Source: Inquilinus limosus DSM 16000 (GTDB taxonomy: Bacteria > Pseudomonadota > Alphaproteobacteria > DSM-16000 > Inquilinaceae). Taken from it: a stretch of 64,000 nt of DNA. A model generated the notes under the pieces. The model saw nothing but the letters and a program-made list of their open reading frames with translations, searched no databases and had not been told where the DNA came from. The position numbers and the translations under genes were made by a program. The DNA lies in assembly GCF_000423185.1 (NCBI RefSeq), contig NZ_AUHM01000006.1, positions 310,001 through 374,000 of the forward strand, read 5' to 3'. Positions 11,694 through 20,403 of this stretch are shown in pieces. Within the stretch, counting starts at the first letter, position 1; every line of letters starts with the position of its first letter.

Positions 11694-13186
11694 CCCATTA
11701 TCTCGGCATCGACATCGGAACCTTCGAGTCCAAGGGCGTGCTGGTCGCCGCGGACGGCCGGATCGTCGCGATGGCGGCGAAGCCGCACAAGCTGATCGTG
11801 CCGCAGCCGGGCTGGGCGGAGCACCGGCCGAAAGAGGATTGGTGGGACGACGTCACCTTTCTCTGCCGCAAGCTTCTGGCTGAGAGCGGCGTGCCCGCCG
11901 CCTCGATCCGCGCGGTCGGCACCAGCGCCATCGGGCCGTGCATGCTGCCGGTCGACGCCGCCGGCGAGCCGCTGATGAACGGCGTGCTCTACGGCGTCGA
12001 CACCCGCGCCCACCAGGAAATCGCGGATCTGACGGCGCAGATCGGCGAGGACGTTCTGGTCGACCGCTGCGGCAACGCCCTGACCTCGCAATCGGTCGGG
12101 CCGAAGATCCTCTGGCTCAAGCGCAACCGGCCGGAAATCTTCGCCCGCACGGCGAAGATCCTGACCTCGACCTCGTTCCTGCTGCACAAGCTGACCGGGC
12201 GCTTCGTCATCGACCACTACACGGCGGCGAATTCCAGCCCCTTCTACCTGGCCGACGCGCTGGCCTGGAGCGATGAGCTGGCCCCCGGCATCGTCGACCT
12301 CGACAGGATGCCGGATCTGGCCTGGAGCACGGATATCGTCGGCACCGTGACCCGGCAGGCGGCGGAGGAGACCGGGCTGGTCGAGGGCACGCCGGTGATC
12401 GCCGGCACCATCGACGCGGCGGCGGAGGCGGTCAGCGTCGGCGTGCTCGACAGCGGCGACATGATGGTGATGTACGGCTCGACCATCTTCACCATCCTGC
12501 TGGCGGACACCCGGCTGCGCGATCCGCGCCTGTGGTGGGCGCCCTGGCTGATGCCCGGCCAGCACGCGGCGCTGGCGGGCCTCGCCACCAGCGGCACGCT
12601 CAGCCACTGGTTCCGCGACCAGTTCGGCCGCGACCTCGACCCGGCCTCGGCGATCCCGGCGCTGGTGGCGGAGGCGGAGCAGTCTCCGCCCGGGGCGAAG
12701 GGGCTTGTGCTGCTGCCTTATTTCTCCGGCGAGCGCACGCCGATCCACGACCCGCAGGCCAAGGGCGTGCTGTTCGGCCTCAACCTGACCCACACCCGCG
12801 GCGACATCTGCCGGGCGCTGTTCGAGGGCATCGCCTGCGGCACCGCCCATATCGTCGAGACCTATCGCGAGGCGGGGCAGGTGCCGCGCGCGGTGTTCGC
12901 GGTCGGCGGCGGCACCAAGAACCGGGTGTGGTCGCAGGCGACCTCCGACATCTCGGGCCATCCGCAGATCCTGCGGCAGAAGACCGTCGGTGCCAGCTAC
13001 GGCGACGCCTTCCTGGCCGCGCTCGCGGTCGGCGACGCCCGGCCGGGCGACATCCGCGACTGGAACCCGACCGACTCGGAGGTGACGCCCGACCCGGCCC
13101 ATGCCGAGGTCTACCGGCGGCAGTTCGGCGTGTTCAAGGACCTGTATCCGGCGACGCGGGAGCTGATGCGGCGTCTGGACGGGTAA
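11690..13186 (+). CDS. FGGY-family carbohydrate kinase
   Basis: Sugar kinase of 498 residues, similar in layout to xylulokinase. The N-terminal ATPase fold motif is GIDIGTFESKGVLVAADG. The FGGY signature regions appear as KGLVLLPYFSGERTPIHDP and the C-terminal VFAVGGGTKNRVWSQ. Start ATG at 11690 overlaps the M42 stop (ATGA). It presumably phosphorylates the sugar imported by the divergent ABC transporter. The substrate (pentulose, polyol or other) cannot be decided from motifs seen by eye. Confidence 0.9.
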   Translation: MTHYLGIDIGTFESKGVLVAADGRIVAMAAKPHKLIVPQPGWAEHRPKEDWWDDVTFLCRKLLAESGVPAASIRAVGTSAIGPCMLPVDAAGEPLMNGVLYGVDTRAHQEIADLTAQIGEDVLVDRCGNALTSQSVGPKILWLKRNRPEIFARTAKILTSTSFLLHKLTGRFVIDHYTAANSSPFYLADALAWSDELAPGIVDLDRMPDLAWSTDIVGTVTRQAAEETGLVEGTPVIAGTIDAAAEAVSVGVLDSGDMMVMYGSTIFTILLADTRLRDPRLWWAPWLMPGQHAALAGLATSGTLSHWFRDQFGRDLDPASAIPALVAEAEQSPPGAKGLVLLPYFSGERTPIHDPQAKGVLFGLNLTHTRGDICRALFEGIACGTAHIVETYREAGQVPRAVFAVGGGTKNRVWSQATSDISGHPQILRQKTVGASYGDAFLAALAVGDARPGDIRDWNPTDSEVTPDPAHAEVYRRQFGVFKDLYPATRELMRRLDG

Positions 13187-13218
13187 GGGGGTTCGGCACC
13201 AAGCCCGCCTGTCCTATC

Positions 13219-13304
13219 CGTCATTGCGAGCGCAGCGAAGCAATCCAGGGCCATTTGGCGTGGCCCCTGGATTGCTTCGTCGGCTTCGCCTCCTCGCAAT
13301 GACG
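13219..13304. repeat. Dispersed alphaproteobacterial inverted repeat (ATTGCGAG...GAAGCAATCCAGG type)
   Basis: CGTCATTGCGAG at the left end and its complement CTCGCAATGACG at the right frame an imperfect hairpin. Both arms also contain GAAGCAATCCAGG. This sequence type is widely dispersed between genes in alphaproteobacterial genomes. Here it separates the kinase operon from the convergent RND efflux operon and may help end transcription on both sides. Confidence 0.8.
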
Positions 13305-13327
13305 GTCTTGGAAGAGGCGCCGGATCC

Positions 13328-14485
13328 TCACGACCCGGCGTTGGCCTGCTGCTGCGGCAGCGGCTGCACCGGCATGCCGGGGCCGATCTTCTGCAGGTTG
13401 CCGGTGATGACGCGGTCGCTCTCGGCCAGACCCTTCTCGACCGTCACCAGCTCGCCCAGCGTGGGGCCGAGCGAGACCAGGCGCTGGTCGACGGTATTGT
13501 CCTTGCCGATCACATAGACGTATTTGCCGAACTGGCCCGACCCGACCGCGACCTGCGGCACCATCAGCGCGTTCGGCTGCTGCTTCAGGTGCAGGCGGAT
13601 GCGGACATACTGGCCGGGCAGCAGCGTCCGGTCGGGATTGGCCACGGTGGCGCGGGCCACGATCGTGCCGGTGGCGTGGTCGACCGCGTTGTCGAGGAAG
13701 GTCAGCTCGCCCTTGTAGCGCGGCTCGGTCTCGCCCGACAGCAGGATGTCGGCCTCGACCTTGCCGTCGGCCTTGGCCTCCAGGATCTTCGCCAGCTCGG
13801 TCTCGCTGGGGTTGAAGGTGACGTAGATCGGGTCGAGCTGGACCAGCGTGTTCAGCACGGTGTTGCCGACGCTGACCAGCGTTCCCTCCGGCGCCTGGTT
13901 GCGGCCGAGCCGACCGGCGAAGGGCGCCCGGATCTCGGTGTAGCCCAGGTTCAGCTCGGCCTGGCGCAGCGCCGCCTGGTCGCTGGCCAGCGTCGCCTCG
14001 GCCTGGCGCAGATTGCTGGAGCGCTGGTCGAACGCGTCCTTGTCCAGCCAGCCGTTCTTGCTCAGCTCGCTGCCGCGGTCGAAGTTGGAGCGCAGATACT
14101 CGATCTGGGCCCGGTCCCGCTGCACCTGGGCATTCGCCTGGTCCAGCGCGGCCTGATAGTCGCGCGAGTCGATCTTGTAGAGCAGATCGCCCTGCTTCAC
14201 GTCGCTGCCGTCGGCCGCCGGTTGCGACTCGATGTAGCCGGAGACCTTGGCCAGGAGCGCGACGTTGCGGATCGATTCCGTGCGCGCCGAATATTCGAGA
14301 TCGACCGGGATCGTCTTCTTGACCACCGGGGCCACCGGCACCGGCATGACGAAGGCTTCGGGCGCGGCCGCGTTCGCGGTCTCGCCGCCCAGCGACGGCA
14401 TCTCGCGCTTGACCACATAGAGGCCGGCGGACAGCACCGCACCCGTGACCACGGCCGTTCCGAGAATGATGCCCAAGGCGCGCAT
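13328..14485 (-). CDS. RND efflux periplasmic adaptor subunit (membrane fusion protein)
   Basis: Periplasmic adaptor of 385 residues in the AcrA/MexA family. An N-terminal membrane anchor or signal (LGIILGTAVVTGAVLSAGLYVV) is followed by SARTESIRNVALLAKVSGYIE and GDLLYKIDSRDYQAALDQA (lipoyl/barrel-sandwich half), a coiled-coil hairpin around residues 100-170, the second lipoyl half (YTEIRAPFAGRLGRNQAPEG) and C-terminal beta-barrel and membrane-proximal domains. ATG at 14485 has a GGAGAG site 7 nt upstream and is preferred to an in-frame TTG at 14500. It lies downstream of the pump gene, the reverse of the usual adaptor-first order. No outer-membrane channel gene is adjacent. Confidence 0.92.
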   Translation of the reverse strand: MRALGIILGTAVVTGAVLSAGLYVVKREMPSLGGETANAAAPEAFVMPVPVAPVVKKTIPVDLEYSARTESIRNVALLAKVSGYIESQPAADGSDVKQGDLLYKIDSRDYQAALDQANAQVQRDRAQIEYLRSNFDRGSELSKNGWLDKDAFDQRSSNLRQAEATLASDQAALRQAELNLGYTEIRAPFAGRLGRNQAPEGTLVSVGNTVLNTLVQLDPIYVTFNPSETELAKILEAKADGKVEADILLSGETEPRYKGELTFLDNAVDHATGTIVARATVANPDRTLLPGQYVRIRLHLKQQPNALMVPQVAVGSGQFGKYVYVIGKDNTVDQRLVSLGPTLGELVTVEKGLAESDRVITGNLQKIGPGMPVQPLPQQQANAGS

Positions 14486-14502
14486 GGAGCGGCTCTCCAA
14501 TC

Positions 14503-17500
14503 CTATTCAGCAGCACCCTCGACCTGCGATCCGATCGGATGGCCGGCAGGGGAGGGGGCGGGTTGCGTGTGGGTGCGGCGCTCGCGCAGCGACTCGATCA
14601 CCGCGTAGAACACCGGGACGAAGATCAGCGTCAGGAGGGTGGCGGCGACCATGCCGCCGAACACCGTGGTGCCGATCGATTGGCGGCTGGCGGCGCCCGC
14701 CCCGGTCGCGAACATCAGCGGCACGACGCCCAGGATGAAGGCGAAGGCCGTCATCAGGATCGGGCGGAGGCGCAGGCGCCCCGCCTCCGCCGCCGCCTCG
14801 ACGATGCTGTAGCCCTGCTCGCGCAGCCGCTTGGCGAACTCCACGATCAGGATGGCGTTCTTGGCGGCGAGGCCGATCAGCATGACGAAGCCGATCTGGG
14901 AGTAAACGTCGATCTGCATCTCCCGGATCCACAGCGCCGCGAAGGCGCCGAACAGCGCCAGCGGCACCGCCAGCAGCACCATGAACGGCATCGACCAGCT
15001 CTCGTACTGCGCCGCCAGGATCAGGAAGACGAAGACGATGGCGAGGCCGAAGACGATCACAGCGATCGAGCCCGCCTTCAGCTCCTGGAAGGTGATGCCG
15101 GTCCACTCGTAGCCGAAGTCGCGCGGCAGGGCCGCGGCCGCCGCCCGCTCCATCGCCGCGATCGCCTGGCCCGAGCTGTAGCCCGGCGCCGGGGCGCCGT
15201 TGATCTTGGCCGAGTTGTAGTTGTTGTAGCGCGGCACCGTCTCCGGCCCCACGGTCGGCTTCAGCTCGCCGAGCGTGCTCAGCGGCACCATGCCGCCCGA
15301 GGCGTTGCGGACATAGAGGCGGGAGATGTCGGCGGCCGAGCCGCGGGCGTCCTTGTCGGCCTGCAGGGTGACGCGGAAGGTGCGGCCGAACAGGTTGAAG
15401 TCGTTGACGTAGAGCGAGCCGAGATAGATCTGCAGCGTGTTGAACACGTCCGGCAGGCTGAGGCCCAGCAGCTTCGCCTTGTTGCGGTCGAGGTCGTAGT
15501 TGAACTGCGGCGTCGAGGTGCTGAAGGTGGTGAACAGCTGGTGCGGGTCGAGCTCCGGCTGCTTGCGCGCCTCGGCCATCACCGCCTGGGTGGCGGCGTT
15601 CAGGGCCTCGACGCCCTGGCCGGTCAGGTCCTCGACCTGGAACTCGAAGCCGCCGGTGGTGCTGATGCCGGGGATCGAGGGCGGGTCGAAGCTGAGCGCG
15701 AAGGCCTCCGGGATCTGCAGCAGCTGGCCGCGCACCCGGTTGACGATGGCCGTGGCGCTCAGATCCGCGCCGCGCTCGGCCCAGGGCGTCAGGATGGCGA
15801 ATTCGACGGCGGAGTTCGACTGGGCGGCGCTGGTCAGGAAGTTGAAGCCGCTGATCGAACCGACGGTCTCGACGCCCGGCGTCGCCTGCAGGATCTCGCG
15901 CACCTGCTTCGCCACCGCGTCGGTGCGCTCCAGCGACGCGCCGTCCGGCAGCTGGATGACGACGAAGAAATAGCCCTGGTCCTCGACCGGCAGGAAGGTC
16001 GAGGCCAGCCGGGTGGAGACCCAGTATGTCGCGCCCAGCCCGGCCACGAACAGGGCCAGCACCGGCCAGCGGAAGCGGATCAGCCAGCGCACCGACGCGG
16101 CATAGGCGTGCGACAGCCAGGTGAAGCCGGCGTTGAACCAGCGGAACAGGATGAAGCTGCCGGGCGGCCGGTGGCGCAGGAAGGCGGCGCTCAGCGACGG
16201 GCTCAGCGTCAGCGAGTTGAACGCCGAGAGCCCGACCGAGATGGCGACGGTGAGGGCGAATTGGTTGTACAGCCGGCCGGAGACGCCGGGGATGAAGGCG
16301 ACCGGGATGAACACCGCCATCAGCACGGCGGTGGTGGCGATGATCGGCCCGGTGACCTCGCCCATCGCCTTGCGTGTGGCCGCCAGCGGCGGCAGGCCGG
16401 CCTCGAGCTGCCGCTCGACGTTCTCGACCACGACGATGGCGTCGTCGACGACCAGGCCGATCGCCAGCACCATGCCGAGCAGGCTCAGCATGTTCAGCGA
16501 GAAGCCCATCATCTCCATGATCGCCAGCGTCGCCACCAGCGATACCGGGATGGCGATGGTCGGAATGATGGTGGTGCGCCAGTTCTGCAGGAAGATGAAC
16601 ACCACCAGCACGACCAGGATCAGCGCCTCGATCAGCGTGACCAGCACGTCTTCCATCGCCGCCGAGACGAAGCGGGTGGTGTCGTAGCGCATCCCGTATT
16701 CGATGCCCTTGGGGAAGCGCTTCGACAGGCCCTCCATCGTGTCCTTGACCGCCTGCTGCAGCGCCAGCGCATTCGAGCCCGGAGCCTGGAACACGCCGAT
16801 CACCACCGCCGGCCGGCCGCCGAAATCGCCGGAGGAGGAGTATTGCAGGGCGCCGAGCTCGATCCGGGCGACGTCGCGCAGCCGCACCACCGATCCGGTC
16901 TGGGTGTCGGTGCGGACGACGATGTCGCCGAACTGGCCCGGATCGCTCAGGCGGCCGGTGGCGTTGATCTGCATCTCGAACGGCGTGCCGGCCGGCGCCG
17001 GCGACTGGCCGATCTTGCCGGCCGCCACCTGCAGGTTCTGCTCCGCGATCGCGTTCTGCACATCGACCGCGGTGATGCCGAGATTGGCCAGCTTGTCCGG
17101 ATCCAGCCAGATGCGCATCGAATAGCGCCGCTCGCCGAAGATCTGGACGTCGCCGACGCCGGGCAGGCGCTTGATCGGGTCGACGATCTGCAGATAGGCG
17201 TAGTTGCTGAGCGACACCGGGTCGACCGACCCGTCCGGCGAGGTCAGGTCGACGATCAGGACGAAGTTCGGGTTCTGCTTCTTGATCGTGACGCCGCCCT
17301 GGTTGACGATCGCCGGCAGCGACGAGGCCGCCTGGGACACCCGGTTCTGGACGTCGACCGCGCCGATCGCCAGCGGATAGCCGACCTCGAAGGTGACGGT
17401 GATGTTCGAGCTGCCGTCATTGGAGCTGGTCGAGGACATGTAGGTCATGCCCTCGACGCCGTTGATCTGCTGCTCCAGCGGCGTGGTCACCGTGTCGGCC

Positions 17501-17670
17501 ACGACCTGGGCGCTGGCGCCCGGGTAGTTGGCGGTGACGACGACCTGTGGCGGGGTGATGTCGGGGAACTGCGAGACCGGCAGCAGGAAGTAGCAGATGC
17601 CGCCCGCCAGCACCATGATCACCGCGATCGCCGAGGCGAAGATCGGGCGCTGGATGAAGAATCCTACCAT
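14503..17670 (-). CDS. RND multidrug efflux transporter (AcrB/HAE-1 family)
   Basis: Inner-membrane proton-driven drug pump of 1,055 residues, close to the size of AcrB. It opens with MVGFFIQRPIFASAIA. The proton-relay residues are present: the Asp-Asp pair in GLVVDDAIVVVENVER and the Lys in GLAAKNAILIVEFAK. Porter-domain landmarks include GEVTGPIIATTAVLMAVFIP and the large periplasmic loops. ATG at 17670 matches the family N-terminus. An in-frame GTG at 17685 is the alternative. First gene of a two-gene operon, divergent from a TetR regulator that most likely represses it. Confidence 0.95.
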   Translation of the reverse strand: MVGFFIQRPIFASAIAVIMVLAGGICYFLLPVSQFPDITPPQVVVTANYPGASAQVVADTVTTPLEQQINGVEGMTYMSSTSSNDGSSNITVTFEVGYPLAIGAVDVQNRVSQAASSLPAIVNQGGVTIKKQNPNFVLIVDLTSPDGSVDPVSLSNYAYLQIVDPIKRLPGVGDVQIFGERRYSMRIWLDPDKLANLGITAVDVQNAIAEQNLQVAAGKIGQSPAPAGTPFEMQINATGRLSDPGQFGDIVVRTDTQTGSVVRLRDVARIELGALQYSSSGDFGGRPAVVIGVFQAPGSNALALQQAVKDTMEGLSKRFPKGIEYGMRYDTTRFVSAAMEDVLVTLIEALILVVLVVFIFLQNWRTTIIPTIAIPVSLVATLAIMEMMGFSLNMLSLLGMVLAIGLVVDDAIVVVENVERQLEAGLPPLAATRKAMGEVTGPIIATTAVLMAVFIPVAFIPGVSGRLYNQFALTVAISVGLSAFNSLTLSPSLSAAFLRHRPPGSFILFRWFNAGFTWLSHAYAASVRWLIRFRWPVLALFVAGLGATYWVSTRLASTFLPVEDQGYFFVVIQLPDGASLERTDAVAKQVREILQATPGVETVGSISGFNFLTSAAQSNSAVEFAILTPWAERGADLSATAIVNRVRGQLLQIPEAFALSFDPPSIPGISTTGGFEFQVEDLTGQGVEALNAATQAVMAEARKQPELDPHQLFTTFSTSTPQFNYDLDRNKAKLLGLSLPDVFNTLQIYLGSLYVNDFNLFGRTFRVTLQADKDARGSAADISRLYVRNASGGMVPLSTLGELKPTVGPETVPRYNNYNSAKINGAPAPGYSSGQAIAAMERAAAAALPRDFGYEWTGITFQELKAGSIAVIVFGLAIVFVFLILAAQYESWSMPFMVLLAVPLALFGAFAALWIREMQIDVYSQIGFVMLIGLAAKNAILIVEFAKRLREQGYSIVEAAAEAGRLRLRPILMTAFAFILGVVPLMFATGAGAASRQSIGTTVFGGMVAATLLTLIFVPVFYAVIESLRERRTHTQPAPSPAGHPIGSQVEGAAE

Positions 17671-17775
17671 GACCGGGACGCCCACTCTGCGGTCCGGCCG
17701 AGCCGACGGCGCCGGTCCGCGCTGCCGTGACGCGCGCCGCAGGGAAATGCCGAGGCCGACCCGTAGGCCATGGTA

Positions 17776-17803
17776 AACCTCTTGGTTAGTTAACCTTATG
17801 GTT
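17776..17803. promoter_or_regulatory. Array of AACC/GGTT half-sites upstream of the RND operon
   Basis: Four 4 bp half-sites alternate in orientation with an exact 8 bp period: AACC at 17776, GGTT at 17784, AACC at 17792 and GGTT at 17800. Each neighbouring pair forms an inverted repeat. The array lies about 105-135 bp upstream of the pump start, in an AT-richer island of the 285 bp divergent spacer. It is a plausible operator for the adjacent TetR-family protein. The assignment is inference. Confidence 0.45.
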
Positions 17804-17892
17804 GATTATCGTTCCGGCGGGACGTCGTCAAGCGGAGCTTCGTCCCGCAACACCCCCCGGCTGGGTCGGATCTTGACCTGACCTCACTAGGG

Positions 17893-17925
17893 TGTTACCG
17901 GTAAGTAACAGTATTGGTCTAGACC
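17893..17925. promoter_or_regulatory. Two adjacent palindromes in front of the TetR gene
   Basis: TGTTAC (17893-17898) pairs with GTAACA (17905-17910) and encloses a perfect TTACCGGTAA palindrome (17895-17904). Next to it, GGTCTAGACC (17916-17925) is a perfect 10 bp palindrome that extends with one mismatch pair on each side. The pair lies 31-63 bp upstream of the TetR start, the usual place for an autoregulatory operator. Confidence 0.5.
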
Positions 17926-17955
17926 GATCATAGCGTCAAGGGCAAACCAGCAGCT

Positions 17956-18582
17956 ATGACGACGATCACACCCCCAAGGGCGGAGGGCCTGTCGGGATCC
18001 TGCTGCGGGCTTCGGCCGCGGGACCGGATCCTCGGCACCGCCCGGGAGCTGTTCCACAGATACGGGTACAAGGGCGTCGGCGTCGACACCATCGCCGAGG
18101 CGGCCGGCACCAACAAGATGACGCTGTACCGGCATTTCGGGTCGAAGGACGACCTGATCGTCGAATGCCTGCAGCGATTCGCGGAGGAGGCCGGCGCGCT
18201 CTGGGCCGGCCTGGAGGAGAGGCACCCGGGCGATCCGGTGGCCCAGCTGCACGCATGGGTCCGGGCCGGGGCCGAATGCGCCATCGCGGATGCGCGCGGC
18301 TGCGACATGGTCAATGCCGCGGTCGAGCTGACCGAGCCGGACCATCCGGCCCGGCGGGTGATCGAGGAATTCAAGACGGCCCAGCGCGACCGCCTGGTGC
18401 GGCTGTGCCGCGCTGCCGGCGCCACTCAGGCGGAGCTTCTGGCCGATACGCTGTGGCTGCTGCTGGAAGGCGCCCGGGTGAGCCGGCAGAGCGTCGGCGC
18501 CGAAGGGCCCAGCGCGCGCTTCATCCGCATGGCCGAGGCGATCATCGCCGCCTTCCTGCCGCGCGGCCCCGCCTCGCCCTGA
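17956..18582 (+). CDS. TetR/AcrR-family transcriptional regulator
   Basis: DNA-binding repressor of 208 residues. The N-terminal helix-turn-helix domain reads ILGTARELFHRYGYKGVGVD, then TIAEAAGTNKMTLYRHFGSK, which is the canonical TetR pattern. The C-terminal ligand domain is less conserved and ends with the ILE-free segment RFIRMAEAIIAAFLPRG. ATG at 17956 follows a spacer with several palindromes. Divergence from an RND pump is the classic layout for a drug-responsive repressor such as AcrR. It is convergent with sctU, with 13 bp between their ends. Confidence 0.92.
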   Translation: MTTITPPRAEGLSGSCCGLRPRDRILGTARELFHRYGYKGVGVDTIAEAAGTNKMTLYRHFGSKDDLIVECLQRFAEEAGALWAGLEERHPGDPVAQLHAWVRAGAECAIADARGCDMVNAAVELTEPDHPARRVIEEFKTAQRDRLVRLCRAAGATQAELLADTLWLLLEGARVSRQSVGAEGPSARFIRMAEAIIAAFLPRGPASP

Positions 18583-18595
18583 TCCTCGCCTCTCG

Positions 18596-19603
18596 CTACA
18601 CGACTCCGAGCCGCAGCAGGATCCGGGCCAGGGCGTCGAAATGCTCGGTCGGGATCGGCTCGCCGATCTTGCCGTCGGCGTGCAGCTGCCGCGCCAGCAG
18701 GGGCGCCGTCTCCACCGGCACGCCGGCCATTCCGCCCTTGAACGACTTGCCGACCAGCATCGGCACTGTCGTCTCGCCGGCGACGAAGCGGATGCCGACG
18801 GTGACCTCGCCGTCGGTGACGAACAGCGTCGGCGCGGAGGACCGGCCCTCGCCGCGGGCCAGGCCGCGATGCAGCTGCCGCCGGGTGCTGCGGATCTGCG
18901 GATCGCCCTCCTGCTCCTTGCGCTCGCGCTTCATCTCGGTGCGGGTCATCCGCTGGTCGCGCAGGAACAGCCAGCGCTGCAGCGCCATGTCGGCGAGCGC
19001 GAAGACCAGCAGCACCGCGATGATGCCGATCAGCACCGGCTTCAGCGTCGCCACCAGCACCAGGCCGATGCAGTCGCGGCCGCATTGCGGCGCCACCAGC
19101 ACCGCCCGCAGCGCCCCGAGGGCCAGCAGCCCGATCACCCCGAGCAGAGTGCAGGCCTTCACCACCGACTTCACGAACTCCAGCAGGTTGCGCAGGCTGA
19201 ACAGCCGCTGGAAGCCGCTGACCGGGTTGATCTTCTCGCCGCGCGGCACCAGCGGGTCGAGCGAGAACGGAATGCCGCGCAGGAAGCCGACATTGGCGAG
19301 GATGCTGGCGACGACGACGACCAGCACCAGCGGCGCCACGATCCGGGTCGCCAGCGCCAGGAGCGTCGGCAGGATGGTGTAGCTCTCGTGGAACGGCTTG
19401 GCGGTCAGGGCGATCGGCTCGGTCAGGATGGCGCGGAACGCCTCCATGATCTCCGGCCCCTCGACCCCGAGATAGACGAAGCCGGCGATGAGGCCGACCA
19501 CCGTGACCAGGTCGCGGCTGTGCGCCACCTGCCCCTTGCGCCTCGCATCCGTCAGCTTCTTGGCGCTGGCGGGAAGGCTCTTCTCCTCACTGGTCTGGCT
19601 CAC
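18596..19603 (-). CDS. sctU: T3SS export apparatus switch protein SctU (YscU/HrcU/FlhB family), NPTH motif absent
   Basis: Inner-membrane component of the T3SS export gate, 335 residues. The N-terminus is typical (KSLPASAKKLTDARRKGQVAHSRDL), followed by four membrane spans and a cytoplasmic domain. In family members the autocleavage site Asn-Pro-Thr-His follows a hydrophobic strand. Here the equivalent position reads LFVTDGEVTVGIRFVAGET, so Asp-Gly-Glu-Val replaces NPTH. The rest of the cytoplasmic domain is normal (GVPVETAPLLARQLHADGKI, GEPIPTEHFDALARILL). GTG at 19603 overlaps the sctT stop by 4 bp, and no other start fits the family N-terminus. Last gene of the minus-strand T3SS operon. 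The loss predicts no self-cleavage and an altered or absent substrate switch. Confidence 0.92.
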   Translation of the reverse strand: MSQTSEEKSLPASAKKLTDARRKGQVAHSRDLVTVVGLIAGFVYLGVEGPEIMEAFRAILTEPIALTAKPFHESYTILPTLLALATRIVAPLVLVVVVASILANVGFLRGIPFSLDPLVPRGEKINPVSGFQRLFSLRNLLEFVKSVVKACTLLGVIGLLALGALRAVLVAPQCGRDCIGLVLVATLKPVLIGIIAVLLVFALADMALQRWLFLRDQRMTRTEMKRERKEQEGDPQIRSTRRQLHRGLARGEGRSSAPTLFVTDGEVTVGIRFVAGETTVPMLVGKSFKGGMAGVPVETAPLLARQLHADGKIGEPIPTEHFDALARILLRLGVV

Positions 19604-20403
19604 GGCAGCACCGTCCGGGCGAGGTCGAGCACGCTGCGGAGCGAGCCGAGGCTGTCGTCGAAATACGGCACCAGGAAGATCGCGTAGATCGGCAGCACCA
19701 GCACCAGCGCCGCCGACTTCACCGACAGCGACAGGTCGAAGACGTTGAGCTGGGGCGCCATCCGGCCGATCACGGCCAGCGCGATGTCGGCCAGCAGCAT
19801 CACGATCACCAGCGGCACGGCGAGCAAGAGGCCGAGCCGGACCACGTGGTCGAGCAGGCCGAGCAGCAGGGTCGGCGTCTCGCCGGTGAAGGGCGGCAGC
19901 AGCTCGGTCACCGGCCACAGGGCGTAGCTGGTGTAGAGGGCCTCGGCCACCAACCCGAAGCCGTTGCCGGCGAAGAACAAGGCCAGCAGCACGAGCACGA
20001 ACAGCGTGCCGACCGGCGAGGCTTGGCCCGAGGCGTTGGGGTCGAGCAGATAGGCGCCCATGACGCCGCGCTGCATGTCGATCAGCTCACCGGCCGCCTC
20101 GACCGCCCAGAAGGGCAGGCCGAACAGCAGGCCGAGCAGGACGCCGATCACCGCCTCCTTGGCCACCAGCAGCAGCACCTGGCCGGGCTGCAGCGGCGTC
20201 AGCACCGCCAGCTCGGAGGTGACCTGCGACACCATCGGCAAGGCGATGGCGATCATCACCGCGCTGCGCAGGATGCCGGTGAGACCGAGCCAGGAGAAGA
20301 TCGGCAGCACCGCGGCCAGGGCGACCGAGCGGGCGACGGCCACCGAGATGGCGGTGACATACGGCCCGATCAGCTCGGCCAGGAGCCGGAAGGATTCGAT
20401 CAT
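19600..20403 (-). CDS. sctT: T3SS export apparatus protein SctT (YscT/HrcT/FliR family)
   Basis: Polytopic inner-membrane export-gate protein of 267 residues, the expected size. Hydrophobic spans dominate. Family landmarks include AAVLPIFSWLGLTGILRSAV, LLFGLPFWAVEAAGELIDMQRG and the glycine-rich membrane region near ALFFAGNGFGLVAEAL. The ATG at 20403 shares one base with the sctS stop, and the 3' end overlaps sctU by 4 bp. With SctR and SctS it forms the core export complex. Confidence 0.93.
   Translation of the reverse strand: MIESFRLLAELIGPYVTAISVAVARSVALAAVLPIFSWLGLTGILRSAVMIAIALPMVSQVTSELAVLTPLQPGQVLLLVAKEAVIGVLLGLLFGLPFWAVEAAGELIDMQRGVMGAYLLDPNASGQASPVGTLFVLVLLALFFAGNGFGLVAEALYTSYALWPVTELLPPFTGETPTLLLGLLDHVVRLGLLLAVPLVIVMLLADIALAVIGRMAPQLNVFDLSLSVKSAALVLVLPIYAIFLVPYFDDSLGSLRSVLDLARTVLP

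Noticed and set aside
14539-17730. 1,063-codon open frame on the plus strand opposite the RND pump
   Set aside because: Antisense shadow rich in His, Asp, Gln and Arg with no recognisable fold. The minus strand encodes a full-length RND pump.
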